Part shown: positions 18,347-28,039 of the stretch, piece after piece | Numbering within the stretch: position 1 is the first letter of the stretch | Layout of the letters: every line of letters starts with the position of its first letter | NCBI RefSeq assembly: GCF_900156605.1 | Contig: NZ_FTOA01000005.1 | Span: forward strand, 1 to 64,000 | Length of the DNA: 64,000 bases | Direction: 5' to 3' | From: Insolitispirillum peregrinum | GTDB lineage: Bacteria; Pseudomonadota; Alphaproteobacteria; Rhodospirillales; Rhodospirillaceae | Notes under the pieces: generated by a model | Told to the model about the DNA's origin: nothing | Databases searched by the model: none | Seen by the model: the letters and a program-made list of their open reading frames with translations, nothing else | Made by a program: the position numbers and the translations under genes

Positions 18347-19759
18347 ATGCGAAAGGCTTTCATGGGTGCGCGTCTGCTGCGCCTGCGCGAAGAGCGCGGA
18401 TTGACCCAGGCAACCCTGGCCCGGATGCTGGAGCTTTCCCCCAGCTATCTCAACCAGATCGAACGCAATCAGCGCCCGTTGACCGTGCAGGTTCTTCTGA
18501 AGATCAACGCCGTCTTTGGCGTCGATGTCCAAATGTTTTCCGAGGACGAGGAAGCCCGCCTTATCGCCGACCTGCGGGACGCATTCAGTGAGTCCGGGAC
18601 CAGCGTCTCCCTGTCGGAAATCAAGGCCTTGACAGCCGATATGCCCGTGATTGGCCGTGCTCTGGTTGCACTCCATCGCCGGGCGCGGGCCGGAGACGAG
18701 CGGCTGGAGGCATTGGCAGCAACGCTGGGCACCCCACTGGCCAGCCTGCCCCCCGCCCCCGCACTGATGCCTTATGAAGAGGTCCGGGATTTCTTTTACG
18801 CCCGCCACAATCATGTCAGCGAGCTGGATGAAGCAGCCGAACAACTGTTCCTTCAGGCCAGACTGGAAGCGGGAGCGGTGGAAAATGGTCTCGAACGCCT
18901 GCTGCAGGATCGCCACAACATTCGCATCCGGCTGGAAAACGAAGCAGGGATTGGCGGTCAGCGCCACTTTGACGCTGCCAGCCGCGTGCTGCGATTGTCA
19001 CACTCGCTGACATCCGGCCAGCGTGCCTTTCAGATGGCAACGCAACTGGCTTTTCTGGAGCACCAGCCCATGCTCGACCGGCTGGTACAGTCTCCCTTGC
19101 TGACCAGCCCGCAATCGCAGGCGCTGGGGCGGATCGGCCTCGCCAACTACTATGCTGGCGCGCTGCTGTTGCCCTATAGTGCTTTTCTGGCTGCGGCCGA
19201 GGAACTACACTACGACATTGATTTGCTCGGAACCCGCTTCGGTGTCGGCTTCGAGACCATTTGCCACCGCCTGTCTACCCTGCAACGCTCGGGGACACGC
19301 GGAGTGCCGTTCTTCTTCGTTCGTGTTGACCGGGCCGGCAATATATCAAAGAGACAATCCGCCACGGATTTTCATTTTTCGCGCGTTGGCGGAACATGCC
19401 CCCTGTGGAATGTCTACGAAGCGTTTACCAGCCCCGGCCGCATCCTGACCCAAATGGCACAAATGCCGGATGGGCGGACCTATTTATGGGTGGCTCGCAC
19501 CGTGACGCACAACCATGGTGGATACAATGCACCGGGAAAAACCTTTGCCATCGGCCTGGGCTGTGACCTGCGGCACGCCGCCCGACTGATCTACGCCCGC
19601 GGCCTTGATCTTGGCGACCCGACAGCAGCAACCCCCATCGGAGCTGGCTGCAAGGTGTGTGAACGCCCCTCCTGCCCTCAGCGGGCCTTCCCACCGCTGG
19701 GCCGGGCCTTGCTGGTAGACGAGCAGCGCAGCCGGTTCGAACCCTACGCCGCAACCTGA
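18347..19759 (+). CDS. Short-chain fatty acyl regulator (ScfR/RamB/PrpR-like)
   Basis: This is a transcription factor thought to sense acyl-CoA and control methylcitrate or glyoxylate genes. In 470 residues it has an N-terminal XRE helix-turn-helix ([36 protein letters not shown]), a middle IrrE-like peptidase-related domain, and a C-terminal DUF2083 domain. The last has paired Cys motifs, GLGCDLRH and [13 protein letters not shown], which suggest a metal or iron-sulfur site. AAGGAGG at 18336-18342 sets the ATG at 18347. The frame stays open upstream to 18233, but that part holds operators. It lies directly upstream of the prp operon. Confidence 0.88.
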   Translation: MRKAFMGARLLRLREERGLTQATLARMLELSPSYLNQIERNQRPLTVQVLLKINAVFGVDVQMFSEDEEARLIADLRDAFSESGTSVSLSEIKALTADMPVIGRALVALHRRARAGDERLEALAATLGTPLASLPPAPALMPYEEVRDFFYARHNHVSELDEAAEQLFLQARLEAGAVENGLERLLQDRHNIRIRLENEAGIGGQRHFDAASRVLRLSHSLTSGQRAFQMATQLAFLEHQPMLDRLVQSPLLTSPQSQALGRIGLANYYAGALLLPYSAFLAAAEELHYDIDLLGTRFGVGFETICHRLSTLQRSGTRGVPFFFVRVDRAGNISKRQSATDFHFSRVGGTCPLWNVYEAFTSPGRILTQMAQMPDGRTYLWVARTVTHNHGGYNAPGKTFAIGLGCDLRHAARLIYARGLDLGDPTAATPIGAGCKVCERPSCPQRAFPPLGRALLVDEQRSRFEPYAAT

Positions 19760-19764
19760 CTCTT

Positions 19765-19808
19765 GCGCATTGTTTTTGCGAAAACCGGCTCCCACTTTTC
19801 GCACAATG
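19765..19808. repeat. Module A intergenic hairpin repeat, copy 4 (inverted)
   Basis: GCGCATTGTTTTTGCGAAAAC runs into CACTTTTCGCACAATG, the reverse orientation of the copies at 4957 and 9609. It lies between the regulator and prpC and could end the regulator's transcript. Confidence 0.55.
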
Positions 19809-19817
19809 TTCCAATCC

Positions 19818-19844
19818 TTCGCAATCTTTGCAAATTTGCAAGAT
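19818..19844. promoter_or_regulatory. Operator before prpC
   Basis: The cluster is TTCGCAATC followed by TTGCAAATTTGCAA (19828-19841), a perfect 14-base palindrome. It shares the TTTGCAAA/TTCGCAA words with the sites before the ScfR-like gene. It lies about 135 bases before the prpC start and is the likely binding site of that regulator. Confidence 0.6.
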
Positions 19845-19977
19845 CATCCCGGCATATCTCCGCCTTTTCAGCCATTCACCAAACGATGGCCGATCTCCGA
19901 TGATGCTGTCATCGCTGGTGCAGGCAGACCGTTCACGCCTCCATCAGCAACACAGCATCCATTCGGAGGAAACGCCC

Positions 19978-21141
19978 ATGAATGCCCCCGAGGTCTCCCC
20001 CCCGGTCACCTTCAAGCCCAAAAAATCCGTCGCGCTGTCCGGCGTTACGGCAGGCAACACGGCATTGTGTAGCGTCGGCAAAACCGGAAACGATCTGCGT
20101 TACCGTGGCTATGACATCCTCGACATTGCCGAACGGTGTGACTTTGAGGAAGTCGCCCATCTGCTGGTCCACGGCAAGTTGCCGACCATTGCCGAGCTTC
20201 GTGCCTACAAGGCGCGGCTGAAAGCCCTGCGCGGCCTGCCGACCAGCGTCAAGGAAGCGCTGGAATGCCTGCCGGCCTCTGCCCATCCCATGGATGTCAT
20301 GCGCACCGGCGTCTCGGCCCTTGGCTGTGCCTTGCCGGAAAAGGACGACCACAATCTTCCCGGAGCCCGCGACATCGCCGACCGACTGCTGGCCTCGCTC
20401 GGTTCGATGCTGCTGTACTGGTACCACTGGTCCACCAACGGCAAACGCATCGATGTTGAAACCGATGATGACTCCATCGGTGGCCATTTCCTCCATCTGC
20501 TGCACGGCAAAAAGCCGTCAGAGCTGTGGGAGCGGGCCATGCATACCTCGCTGATCCTCTATGCCGAGCACGAATTCAACGCCTCGACCTTCACCGGGCG
20601 GGTCATCGCCGGAACCGGTTCGGATGTCTATTCGGCCATGACCGGTGCCATCGGTGCGCTGCGCGGCCCCAAACACGGTGGCGCCAACGAAGTCGCCTTC
20701 GAAATCCAGAAGCGCTACGACACTCCGGATGAGGCGGAGGCCGATATCCGCCGCCGCGTCGCCAACAAGGAGGTGGTGATCGGCTTCGGCCACCCGGTCT
20801 ACACCATCTCCGACCCGCGGAACGAGGTCATCAAGGGTGTTGCCCACAAGCTGTCGGTCGATGCCGGTTCAACCAGAATGTTCGACATTGCCGCCCGGCT
20901 GGAAGCGGTGATGTGGGAGGTCAAGCAGATGTTTCCCAACCTCGACTGGTTCAGTGCCGTCAGTTACCACATGATGGGCGTTCCCACCGCCATGTTCACG
21001 CCGCTGTTCGTCATCGCCCGCACCTCGGGTTGGGCGGCGCACATCATCGAACAGCGCCTCGACAACAAGATCATCCGTCCCAGCGCCCATTACGTCGGGC
21101 CCGATGATCGCGCCTTCACCGCCATCGACCAACGTCACTGA
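19978..21141 (+). CDS. prpC: 2-methylcitrate synthase PrpC
   Basis: It condenses propionyl-CoA with oxaloacetate to 2-methylcitrate. It is a citrate synthase-fold protein of 387 residues, with the active-site segments [27 protein letters not shown] and [29 protein letters not shown] is in the style of methylcitrate synthases. GGAGGA at 19966-19971 sets the start at 19978. It is first in prpC-acnD-prpF-prpB. Confidence 0.95.
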   Translation: MNAPEVSPPVTFKPKKSVALSGVTAGNTALCSVGKTGNDLRYRGYDILDIAERCDFEEVAHLLVHGKLPTIAELRAYKARLKALRGLPTSVKEALECLPASAHPMDVMRTGVSALGCALPEKDDHNLPGARDIADRLLASLGSMLLYWYHWSTNGKRIDVETDDDSIGGHFLHLLHGKKPSELWERAMHTSLILYAEHEFNASTFTGRVIAGTGSDVYSAMTGAIGALRGPKHGGANEVAFEIQKRYDTPDEAEADIRRRVANKEVVIGFGHPVYTISDPRNEVIKGVAHKLSVDAGSTRMFDIAARLEAVMWEVKQMFPNLDWFSAVSYHMMGVPTAMFTPLFVIARTSGWAAHIIEQRLDNKIIRPSAHYVGPDDRAFTAIDQRH

Positions 21142-21155
21142 GCGGCGGAAACGAC

Positions 21156-23792
21156 ATGAACACCTCCCATCGCAAGCCCCTGCCCGGCACGGCACTGGAC
21201 TATTACGACGCTCCGGCCGCCGTGGATGCCATCCATCCCGGCAGTTGGGCCGGGTTGCCCTATGTGTCGCGTGTCCTGGCGGAACAACTGGTTCGTCGGT
21301 GTGCCCCGGATCACTTGAATGATGCCCTGCGGCAGCTGGTCGAACGCCGACGCGATCTGGATTTCCCCTGGTATCCAGCCCGCGTGGTCTGCCATGACAT
21401 TCTGGGCCAGACCGCGCTGGTCGATCTGGCCGGTCTGCGTGACGCCATCGCCGGGCAAGGCGGTGATCCGTCCAGAATCAACCCCGTGGTGCCGACCCAG
21501 TTGATTGTCGACCACTCGCTGGCGGTCGAAGTCAGCGGCTCCGACCCCGACGCCTTCACCAAAAACCGCACCATCGAAGACCGCCGGAACGAGGATCGCT
21601 TTCACTTCATCGACTGGACCAGACGCGCCTTCGAGAACGTCGACGTGATCCCCGCCGGGAATGGCATCATGCACCAGATCAATCTGGAAAAGATGTCGCC
21701 GGTGATCCAGGTCCGTGACGGCGTGGCCTTTCCCGACACCTGTGTCGGCACCGACAGCCACACGCCGCATGTCGATGCGTTGGGCGTCATCGCCATCGGT
21801 GTCGGGGGACTGGAGGCAGAAACGGTGATGCTGGGCCGCGCGTCGATGATGCGTTTGCCGGATAGTGTTGGCGTCCGTCTGACCGGCACGCGCAACCCGG
21901 GCATTAGCGCCACCGACATCGTTCTGGCGCTGACCGGGTTCCTGCGCACGGAACGGGTGGTCGGCAGCTGGCTCGAGTTCTTTGGTGACGGTGCCGCCAG
22001 CCTGTCCATTGGCGACCGGGCGACCATTTCCAACATGTGCCCGGAATATGGGGCCACCGCCGCCCTGTTCTACATTGATGACCAAACCATTGAGTATCTG
22101 ACGCTGACTGGCCGAGAGCCCGATCAGGTGGCGCTGGTTGAGACTTATGCGAAAACTCTCGGCCTGTGGGCCGATGCGCTGGAAACTGCCGAATACGAGC
22201 GCGTGCTGGACTTCGACCTCGGCTCCGTGGTGCGCACCATGGCAGGGCCATCCAACCCACATCGACGTTTGCCGACTTCGGCGCTGGCCGAACGCGGCAT
22301 CGCGGTCAATCTGGCGCAGGCCCAAGCCGAGGAGCGCAACGGGTTGTTGCCCGATGGCGCAGTGATCATTGCAGCCATCACCAGCTGTACCAATACATCC
22401 AATCCCCGCAACGTGGTTGCCGCCGGCCTGCTGGCAAAAAAGGCCAACGCGCTTGGGTTGGTGCGCAAACCATGGGTCAAGACCTCATTCGCACCGGGCT
22501 CCAGGGTCGCCAGACTGTATCTGGAAGCAGCGGGATTGCTGACAGAACTGGAAACGCTGGGCTTTGGGATTGTCGCCTACGCCTGCACCACCTGCAACGG
22601 CATGTCCGGTGCCCTTGATCCGGCCATTCAGCAGGAAATCATCGACCGCGACCTGTATACGACCGCCGTTCTGTCAGGCAATCGCAATTTCGATGGCCGT
22701 ATCCACCCCTATGCCCGGCAGGCATTTCTGGCCTCGCCACCACTGGTGGTGGCCTATGCCATCGCCGGCACCATTCGCTTCGACATCGAAAACGATCGGC
22801 TGGGCACCGACGCAGCGGGCAATCCGGTCACGCTGAAGGACCTGTGGCCGTCTGACGAGGAGATCGACGCCATCGTCGCCCGCTGCGTCCATCCCGAACA
22901 GTTCCATGCGGTTTATGACCCGATGTTCGCCCCACGCAAGGAACAGCGGGAAACCGTCAGCCCACTCTATGACTGGCGGCCCCGGTCGACCTATATCCGC
23001 CGCCCGCCCTATTGGGACACCCAGGGCATCGGCGCACTGGCTGCCACGCCGCGCAGCCTCCGTGGCATGCGACCGCTGGCGATCCTGCCCGACAACATCA
23101 CCACCGACCACCTGTCGCCCTCCAACGCCATTCTGGCCACGTCGGCCGCTGGTGAATACCTGACCCGCATGGGCGTGCCAGAGGAAGACTTCAACTCTTA
23201 CGCCACCCATCGCGGCGACCATCTGACCGCCATGCGCGCCACCTTTGCCAATCCGCAACTGGTCAACGAAATGGCCGTCGTGGAGGGGCGTATACAGAAA
23301 GGCTCGCTGACCCGGCTGGAGCCGGACGGCACAGTCGTGCGCATGTGGGAAGCCATCGAAACTTACCTTGAGCGCAAGCAGCCGCTGATCATCATTGCCG
23401 GGGCCGACTACGGCCAGGGGTCCAGCCGTGACTGGGCAGCCAAAGGGGTGCGGCTGGCCGGTGTCGAAGCCATCGTCGCCGAAGGATTCGAGCGGATTCA
23501 CCGCACCAACCTGATCGGTATGGGCGTCCTGCCGCTGGAATTCAGGCCGGGAACCTCACGGCAGGTGCTGGGGCTGACGGGACGGGAAACCTATGACGTG
23601 GTGGGAGAGCGCACCCCAGGCGCCGAGTTGACCTTGATCATCCACCGCGGCATGAGTGACAGCCTGAGGGTACCGGTGATCTGCCGCCTTGATACTGCCG
23701 AAGATGTCTCCATCTACGAAGCCGGAGGTGTGCTCCAGCGCTTTGCCCAGGACTTTCTGGCGTCGAACAGTACGGTGAAGGAAACCGCGTGA
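21156..23792 (+). CDS. acnD: Fe/S-dependent 2-methylcitrate dehydratase AcnD
   Basis: This aconitase-type enzyme dehydrates 2-methylcitrate and works together with PrpF in place of the cofactor-free PrpD. The 878-residue protein carries the [4Fe-4S] ligands in AITSCTNTSNPRN and YACTTCNGMSG. Substrate-binding segments include GTDSHTPHVDALGV and GADYGQGSSRDWAAKG. It starts 14 bases after prpC and ends overlapping prpF. Pairing with prpF separates it from housekeeping aconitase A. Confidence 0.94.
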   Translation: MNTSHRKPLPGTALDYYDAPAAVDAIHPGSWAGLPYVSRVLAEQLVRRCAPDHLNDALRQLVERRRDLDFPWYPARVVCHDILGQTALVDLAGLRDAIAGQGGDPSRINPVVPTQLIVDHSLAVEVSGSDPDAFTKNRTIEDRRNEDRFHFIDWTRRAFENVDVIPAGNGIMHQINLEKMSPVIQVRDGVAFPDTCVGTDSHTPHVDALGVIAIGVGGLEAETVMLGRASMMRLPDSVGVRLTGTRNPGISATDIVLALTGFLRTERVVGSWLEFFGDGAASLSIGDRATISNMCPEYGATAALFYIDDQTIEYLTLTGREPDQVALVETYAKTLGLWADALETAEYERVLDFDLGSVVRTMAGPSNPHRRLPTSALAERGIAVNLAQAQAEERNGLLPDGAVIIAAITSCTNTSNPRNVVAAGLLAKKANALGLVRKPWVKTSFAPGSRVARLYLEAAGLLTELETLGFGIVAYACTTCNGMSGALDPAIQQEIIDRDLYTTAVLSGNRNFDGRIHPYARQAFLASPPLVVAYAIAGTIRFDIENDRLGTDAAGNPVTLKDLWPSDEEIDAIVARCVHPEQFHAVYDPMFAPRKEQRETVSPLYDWRPRSTYIRRPPYWDTQGIGALAATPRSLRGMRPLAILPDNITTDHLSPSNAILATSAAGEYLTRMGVPEEDFNSYATHRGDHLTAMRATFANPQLVNEMAVVEGRIQKGSLTRLEPDGTVVRMWEAIETYLERKQPLIIIAGADYGQGSSRDWAAKGVRLAGVEAIVAEGFERIHRTNLIGMGVLPLEFRPGTSRQVLGLTGRETYDVVGERTPGAELTLIIHRGMSDSLRVPVICRLDTAEDVSIYEAGGVLQRFAQDFLASNSTVKETA

Positions 23793-24985
23793 TGGCATTC
23801 ACAGCACAAGTCCGCATCCCGGCTACCTACATGCGCGGCGGCACCAGCAAAGGGGTGTTCTTCCGCCTTGACGACCTGCCCCAGCGGTGTCAAATACCGG
23901 GGGAAGCCCGCGACCGGCTGTTTCAGCGGGTTATCGGCAGTCCCGATCCTTATGGCAAACACACCGATGGCATGGGCGGAGCCACCTCCAGCACCAGCAA
24001 ATGCGTGATCCTGTCGAAAAGCACACGCCCCGACCATGACGTCGATTACCTGTATGGTCAGGTTGCCATCGACAGCGCCTTTGTTGACTGGTCGGGCAAT
24101 TGCGGCAATTTATCCACCGCCGCCGGGGCCTTCGCCATTCACGCCGGGCTGGTTGATCCGGTGATCCGAAACGGCATCTGCACCGTCCGCATCTGGCAGG
24201 CCAACATCGGCAAGACCATCATCGCCCATGTGCCGGTGACCGATGGGAAAGTGCAGGAAACCGGTGATTTCGAGCTGGATGGCGTGACCTTTCCAGCGGC
24301 GGAGATCGTCCTGGAATTCGTCGATCCGGCAGATGACGGCGAAGAGAGTGGTGCCCTGTTCCCCACCGGCAATCTGGTCGATGAACTGGAGGTCCCGGCC
24401 TCGCTGGTTCCCGGCGGCAAGCTAAAAGCCACCCTGATCAATTCCGGTATCCCGATCATTTTCGTCAATGCTGCCGAGATTGGCTATAATGGCACCGAAT
24501 TACAGGGCGCGATCAACAGCGACCCGCACGCGCTGGCCCGCTTTGAAGCCTTGCGGACAATCGGTGCCATGCGCATGGGCCTGATCAGTGACCCGGCAGA
24601 GGCCCTCAAGCGCCAGCATACTCCCAAGATCGCTTTTGTTGCCCACCCCGTCGAGCATACGGTCTCCAGTGGTAAAATGATCAGGGCCCAAGACGTTGAT
24701 CTGCTGGTCCGCGCCCTGTCGATGGGAAAACTACACCATGCCATGATGGGGACGGCGGCAGTCGCCATCGCCACCGCGGCGGCCATTCCCGGCACTCTGG
24801 TCAATCAGGCAGCCGGGGGAGTCACCCGCCAGTCAGTCCGCTTTGGACACCCGTCCGGTACGCTCCGCGTTGGGGCCGAGGTCGTGCAGGAAAACGGCCA
24901 ATGGAACGTCACCAGGGCAATCATGAGCCGCACCGCCCGCGTGTTGATGGAAGGCTGGGTCCGTGTGCCCGGCGATTCGTTCTGA
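23792..24985 (+). CDS. prpF: AcnD-accessory isomerase PrpF
   Basis: This cis-trans aconitate isomerase-family protein is needed with AcnD to make cis-2-methylaconitate usable. The 397 residues show the twin-domain fold of diaminopimelate epimerase relatives, with PATYMRGGTSKGVFF at the start and DWSGNCGNLSTAAGAFA. I use the ATG at 23792, whose A is the last base of the acnD stop. A GTG three bases earlier is an alternative. Confidence 0.93.
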   Translation: MAFTAQVRIPATYMRGGTSKGVFFRLDDLPQRCQIPGEARDRLFQRVIGSPDPYGKHTDGMGGATSSTSKCVILSKSTRPDHDVDYLYGQVAIDSAFVDWSGNCGNLSTAAGAFAIHAGLVDPVIRNGICTVRIWQANIGKTIIAHVPVTDGKVQETGDFELDGVTFPAAEIVLEFVDPADDGEESGALFPTGNLVDELEVPASLVPGGKLKATLINSGIPIIFVNAAEIGYNGTELQGAINSDPHALARFEALRTIGAMRMGLISDPAEALKRQHTPKIAFVAHPVEHTVSSGKMIRAQDVDLLVRALSMGKLHHAMMGTAAVAIATAAAIPGTLVNQAAGGVTRQSVRFGHPSGTLRVGAEVVQENGQWNVTRAIMSRTARVLMEGWVRVPGDSF

Positions 24986-25001
24986 ATCAGGAGAAACACC
25001 A

Positions 25002-25862
25002 GTGTCCACCCGCAAGAAACTCAAGGAAATCGCCGAATCCCGTCGCGGTACCATTGTGCCCGGTGCCTTTAACGCGCTGTCGGCCAAAGTGGTCGCCGAC
25101 CTCGGCTTTGAAGCCATCTACATCACCGGTGCCGGTGTCACCAACATGTGGTTTGGTATGCCCGATCAGGGCTTTATGGGGCTGGCCGACATTGCCGACC
25201 ACACCGCCCGCATCCGCGATGCCGTCGACGTGCCGCTGATCGTTGATGCCGACACCGGCTTTGGCAACGCGCTCAACGTCTACCACACCGTGCGCACGCT
25301 GGAGCGGGCAGGAGCCGATTGCATCCAGCTGGAGGACCAGATTGCGCCCAAGCGTTGCGGTCACTTTGCGGGCAAGGATGTCATTTCCACCGAAGAAGCG
25401 GTTAGCAAAATCAAGGCCGCGGTGGATGCCCGCCGAGACCCCGACCTGCTGATCATGGCCCGCACCGATGCCGCCGCCGTCCATGGGTTCGAGGCCGCCG
25501 TGGAACGCGCCGCCCGGTTCGCCGAAGCCGGTGCCGACATCCTGTTCGTCGAAGCCGTCACCACCGCCGACGAAATCCGCGCCCTGCCTCAACGCCTGTC
25601 CACGCCGCAATTGATGAACATGGTGATCGGCGGCAAGACCCCCATCTTCAACGCCACCGAACTGGCCAGTCTGGGCTATGGCATCGTGCTGTACGCCAAT
25701 GCCGCCCTGCAAGGCGCGGTGGCTGGCATGCAAAAGGCACTGACCGTCCTGCGCGACGAAAAGGAGGTCACGGAATCAAGTGGTCTCGTTACCCCCTTCG
25801 CTGAACGTCAGCGTCTGGTGGGCAAAGCCGAATGGGACGCCCTTGAAAAGATCTACAGTTAG
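25002..25862 (+). CDS. prpB: 2-methylisocitrate lyase PrpB
   Basis: It splits 2-methylisocitrate into pyruvate and succinate, the last step of the methylcitrate cycle. It is an isocitrate lyase/PEP mutase-family enzyme of 286 residues. DADTGFGNALNVYHTV binds the metal, and EDQIAPKRCGHFAGK carries the catalytic Cys in the KRCGH signature. The best start is GTG at 25002, after CAGGAGA. Longer readings overlap prpF. It is last in the operon, whereas many bacteria have prpB first. Its TAG stop (25860-25862) overlaps the repeat hairpin that follows. Confidence 0.92.
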   Translation: MSTRKKLKEIAESRRGTIVPGAFNALSAKVVADLGFEAIYITGAGVTNMWFGMPDQGFMGLADIADHTARIRDAVDVPLIVDADTGFGNALNVYHTVRTLERAGADCIQLEDQIAPKRCGHFAGKDVISTEEAVSKIKAAVDARRDPDLLIMARTDAAAVHGFEAAVERAARFAEAGADILFVEAVTTADEIRALPQRLSTPQLMNMVIGGKTPIFNATELASLGYGIVLYANAALQGAVAGMQKALTVLRDEKEVTESSGLVTPFAERQRLVGKAEWDALEKIYS

Positions 25863-25908
25863 AGCATTTTCAAGTTGACCATCTCTGGTCAACGGCCCGG
25901 AAAATGCG
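25861..25908. repeat. Hairpin repeat after prpB
   Basis: GCATTTTC (25864-25871) pairs with GAAAATGC (25900-25907), and inside it TTGACC (25875-25880) pairs with GGTCAA (25887-25892). The GAGCATTtt...AATGCGGCA frame matches module A, with different inner arms. It probably acts as the prp operon terminator. The first bases (AG) complete the prpB stop codon. Confidence 0.55.
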
Positions 25909-26097
25909 GCACTAAAAACGGAGAGTGAATGACCTGTCCATATCATGTCGGGGGGAGGGAACGCCCCCGGCACGGTGTGGACTTGCGCTTTTTGGCGGGG
26001 CATCCCGGCACCATTGCTGCATGCAAGCATGGCGTCATTGCGTGAAACACCGTAAAAAACGCTTTGTGTCTTTGACAGGCAGAACAGGTGAGCCTTC

Positions 26098-27030
26098 ATG
26101 TTTACCCTCCGGCAATTGCGCTATCTGGTGGCGCTGTGCGACACGCTCAGCTTTCGGCGGGCGGCAGAGGTGTGTCTGGTGGCACAGCCGACCCTGAGTG
26201 TGCAAATCCGTGATCTGGAGGACCATCTGGGGGTCCAGTTGTTTGAGCGGACCCGCCGCCGGGTTACCCTGACCCCCATTGGCCGGGAAATTGCCGAGCG
26301 GGCGCGCGGGGTTCTGCGGGCCAGTCAGGACATCATGGACGTGGCGCGGGCGGCCAGCATGCCGTTGGCGGGGCCGTTGCGGCTGGGGGTGATTGCGACG
26401 TTGGGGCCATACCTGCTGCCCTATGTGTTGTCCGCCTTCCGCGAGGCACACCCGGATTTGCGGCTGTACGTCCGTGAAGACCCGGCCCGCCGTCTGGTCG
26501 GGCGATTGCGGGAAGGTGAGCTGGATGTCATTCTGGTTGACATGCCGGTTGATCTGGAAGGCCTTGATGGCCTTGAACTGTTTCAGGAACCGTTGTGGCT
26601 GGCGGTGCCGCGCGGGCACAGGCTGGAGGATGCCGCCAGTGTCAGCCTGACCGACCTGATCGGCGAAGACCTGCTGCTGCTGGAGGAAGGGCACTGCCTG
26701 CGGCAGGAGGTTCTCACCATCTGCCAGCGGGCCGGGGCGCACGAGCACACCGGCTTTCAGGCCACCAGTCTGGACACCTTGCGCCAGATGGTGGCCAGCC
26801 GGATTGGCCCGACCATTTTACCGGCGTTGTATGTGGCCGCCGAGGCGGCGCAGGACGAACAAATCCGGGCGATTCCCTTCCACGAAGACTGTGCGAGCGT
26901 GCGGCGGCGGGTGGTGTTGTTGTGGCGGGTGCAGTCTGCAAGGAAACAGGAGTTCCGCGAATTTGCCGCTTTTATTGCCGCCCGCCTACCGGATCATGTG
27001 ATTTGTGAAATCCGCCCCTTGCAGGTTTGA
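26098..27030 (+). CDS. oxyR: Peroxide-sensing LysR regulator OxyR
   Basis: This activator of peroxide defence is switched by an intramolecular disulfide. In 310 residues, the N-terminal helix-turn-helix is LSFRRAAEVCLVAQPTLSVQIRDLE. The redox segment LLLLEEGHCLRQEVLTIC holds two Cys nine residues apart, as in E. coli OxyR (Cys199 and Cys208). Both sensing cysteines are therefore kept. Catalase or peroxiredoxin genes, the usual partners, are not seen nearby. The methyltransferase gene follows after 52 bases on the same strand. Confidence 0.88.
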   Translation: MFTLRQLRYLVALCDTLSFRRAAEVCLVAQPTLSVQIRDLEDHLGVQLFERTRRRVTLTPIGREIAERARGVLRASQDIMDVARAASMPLAGPLRLGVIATLGPYLLPYVLSAFREAHPDLRLYVREDPARRLVGRLREGELDVILVDMPVDLEGLDGLELFQEPLWLAVPRGHRLEDAASVSLTDLIGEDLLLLEEGHCLRQEVLTICQRAGAHEHTGFQATSLDTLRQMVASRIGPTILPALYVAAEAAQDEQIRAIPFHEDCASVRRRVVLLWRVQSARKQEFREFAAFIAARLPDHVICEIRPLQV

Positions 27031-27082
27031 CCTGATCGGCGCATGGTCCGCGCTTCCCGTTTCTGGTGTTGGTTTCTGGTTC

Positions 27083-27838
27083 ATGACACAGCCGCAAAGC
27101 GAAGCCTTTTCTCTGGTTTTTGACGACCTCCCCCGGCAGGGACCGGGCTCTGATCCTTGCACCCGTGCCTTGCTGCGCCGCATTCGCCCGTGGCTGCCCG
27201 AAAAGATCGATGCTGCCGACATGGGCTGCGGCAATGGCCGTTCGGCGATGGTGATTGCCGAGGTCTGCGGGGGGCCGGTGACGGCGGTTGACCTGCACCA
27301 GCCCTATCTGACGGCGCTGATGGCACAGGCCGAGCGGCGCGGGCTGAGTGACAAGCTGATTGCCCGTAATACCGACATGCTGGACAGCGGCCTGAAAAAG
27401 CAGTCGCTCGACCTGCTGTGGTCGGAAGGCGCTGCTTTTGCGGTGGGCTTTGAACAGGCCCTGTCGGTCTGGTATCACCTGCTGAAACCCGGTGCCTTGC
27501 TGGTGGTGTCGGAATGTTCGTGGCTGACGGCCAACCCGGCGAAGCCGGTGGCGGCGTTCTGGAATGATGCCTACCCGGAGATGCAGACCGTCGGCGGCAA
27601 CATCAGCCTTGCCGAAGGGTTGGGCTATGGCTTCATCCATGCAGAAGTCCTGCCGGGCGAGGCATGGGAAGACGAGTACTATCGTCCGCTGGAACAGCGT
27701 ATTGCCACCCTGGCCGAGCGTGCGGCGGATATCCCGCATCTGAAGGCGGTGATGGCCGGGGTCAAGGCGGAAATTGCCATGTTCCGTCAGCATCACGACC
27801 ATTACGGCTATGTGTTTTACGTCCTGCGCCGGATGTAA
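27083..27838 (+). CDS. Class I SAM-dependent methyltransferase
   Basis: This is a methyltransferase of unknown substrate, 251 residues. The SAM-binding motif I is AADMGCGNGRSAMVIAE, followed by VTAVDLHQPYL (motif post-I) and SLDLLWSEGAAFAVGF (motif II). VWYHLLKPGALLVVSE is motif III. No membrane segment is visible. The ATG at 27083 was preferred because the open frame upstream overlaps oxyR. A clean terminator follows. Confidence 0.75.
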   Translation: MTQPQSEAFSLVFDDLPRQGPGSDPCTRALLRRIRPWLPEKIDAADMGCGNGRSAMVIAEVCGGPVTAVDLHQPYLTALMAQAERRGLSDKLIARNTDMLDSGLKKQSLDLLWSEGAAFAVGFEQALSVWYHLLKPGALLVVSECSWLTANPAKPVAAFWNDAYPEMQTVGGNISLAEGLGYGFIHAEVLPGEAWEDEYYRPLEQRIATLAERAADIPHLKAVMAGVKAEIAMFRQHHDHYGYVFYVLRRM

Positions 27839-27857
27839 AACAGTCCGCCGTTACGAC

Positions 27858-27887
27858 AAAAGCCCCGATCTGGTGATCGGGGCTTTT
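27858..27887. terminator. Bidirectional terminator
   Basis: AAAAGCCCCGATC pairs perfectly with GATCGGGGCTTTT around TGGT. It ends the methyltransferase transcript from the left and the tRNA-Met transcript from the right. Confidence 0.9.
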
Positions 27888-27893
27888 GCGATT

Positions 27894-27970
27894 TGGTAGC
27901 GGAGGAGGGACTCGAACCCCCGACACGCGGATTATGATTCCGCTGCTCTAACCAGCTGAGCTACTCCGCC
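27894..27970 (-). tRNA. tRNA-Met (CAT), elongator type
   Basis: The 77-base cloverleaf with encoded CCA starts GGCGGAGTAGCTCAG. The anticodon arm GCGGA-ATCATAA-TCCGC gives anticodon CAT, and the T arm has GGTTCGAGTC. The 5' GGCGGAG acceptor and the lack of the CGCGGGG start of initiator tRNA point to elongator tRNA-Met. A CAT anticodon can also belong to an isoleucine tRNA that modifies C34, but the whole sequence resembles elongator Met of alphaproteobacteria. Confidence 0.93.
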
Positions 27971-28039
27971 ATAAGGCGTTGAGGAGAGGGGATATATCGG
28001 CTCTGCGATCCCCTGTCAACGCCTTTTTTCCCGACACAA

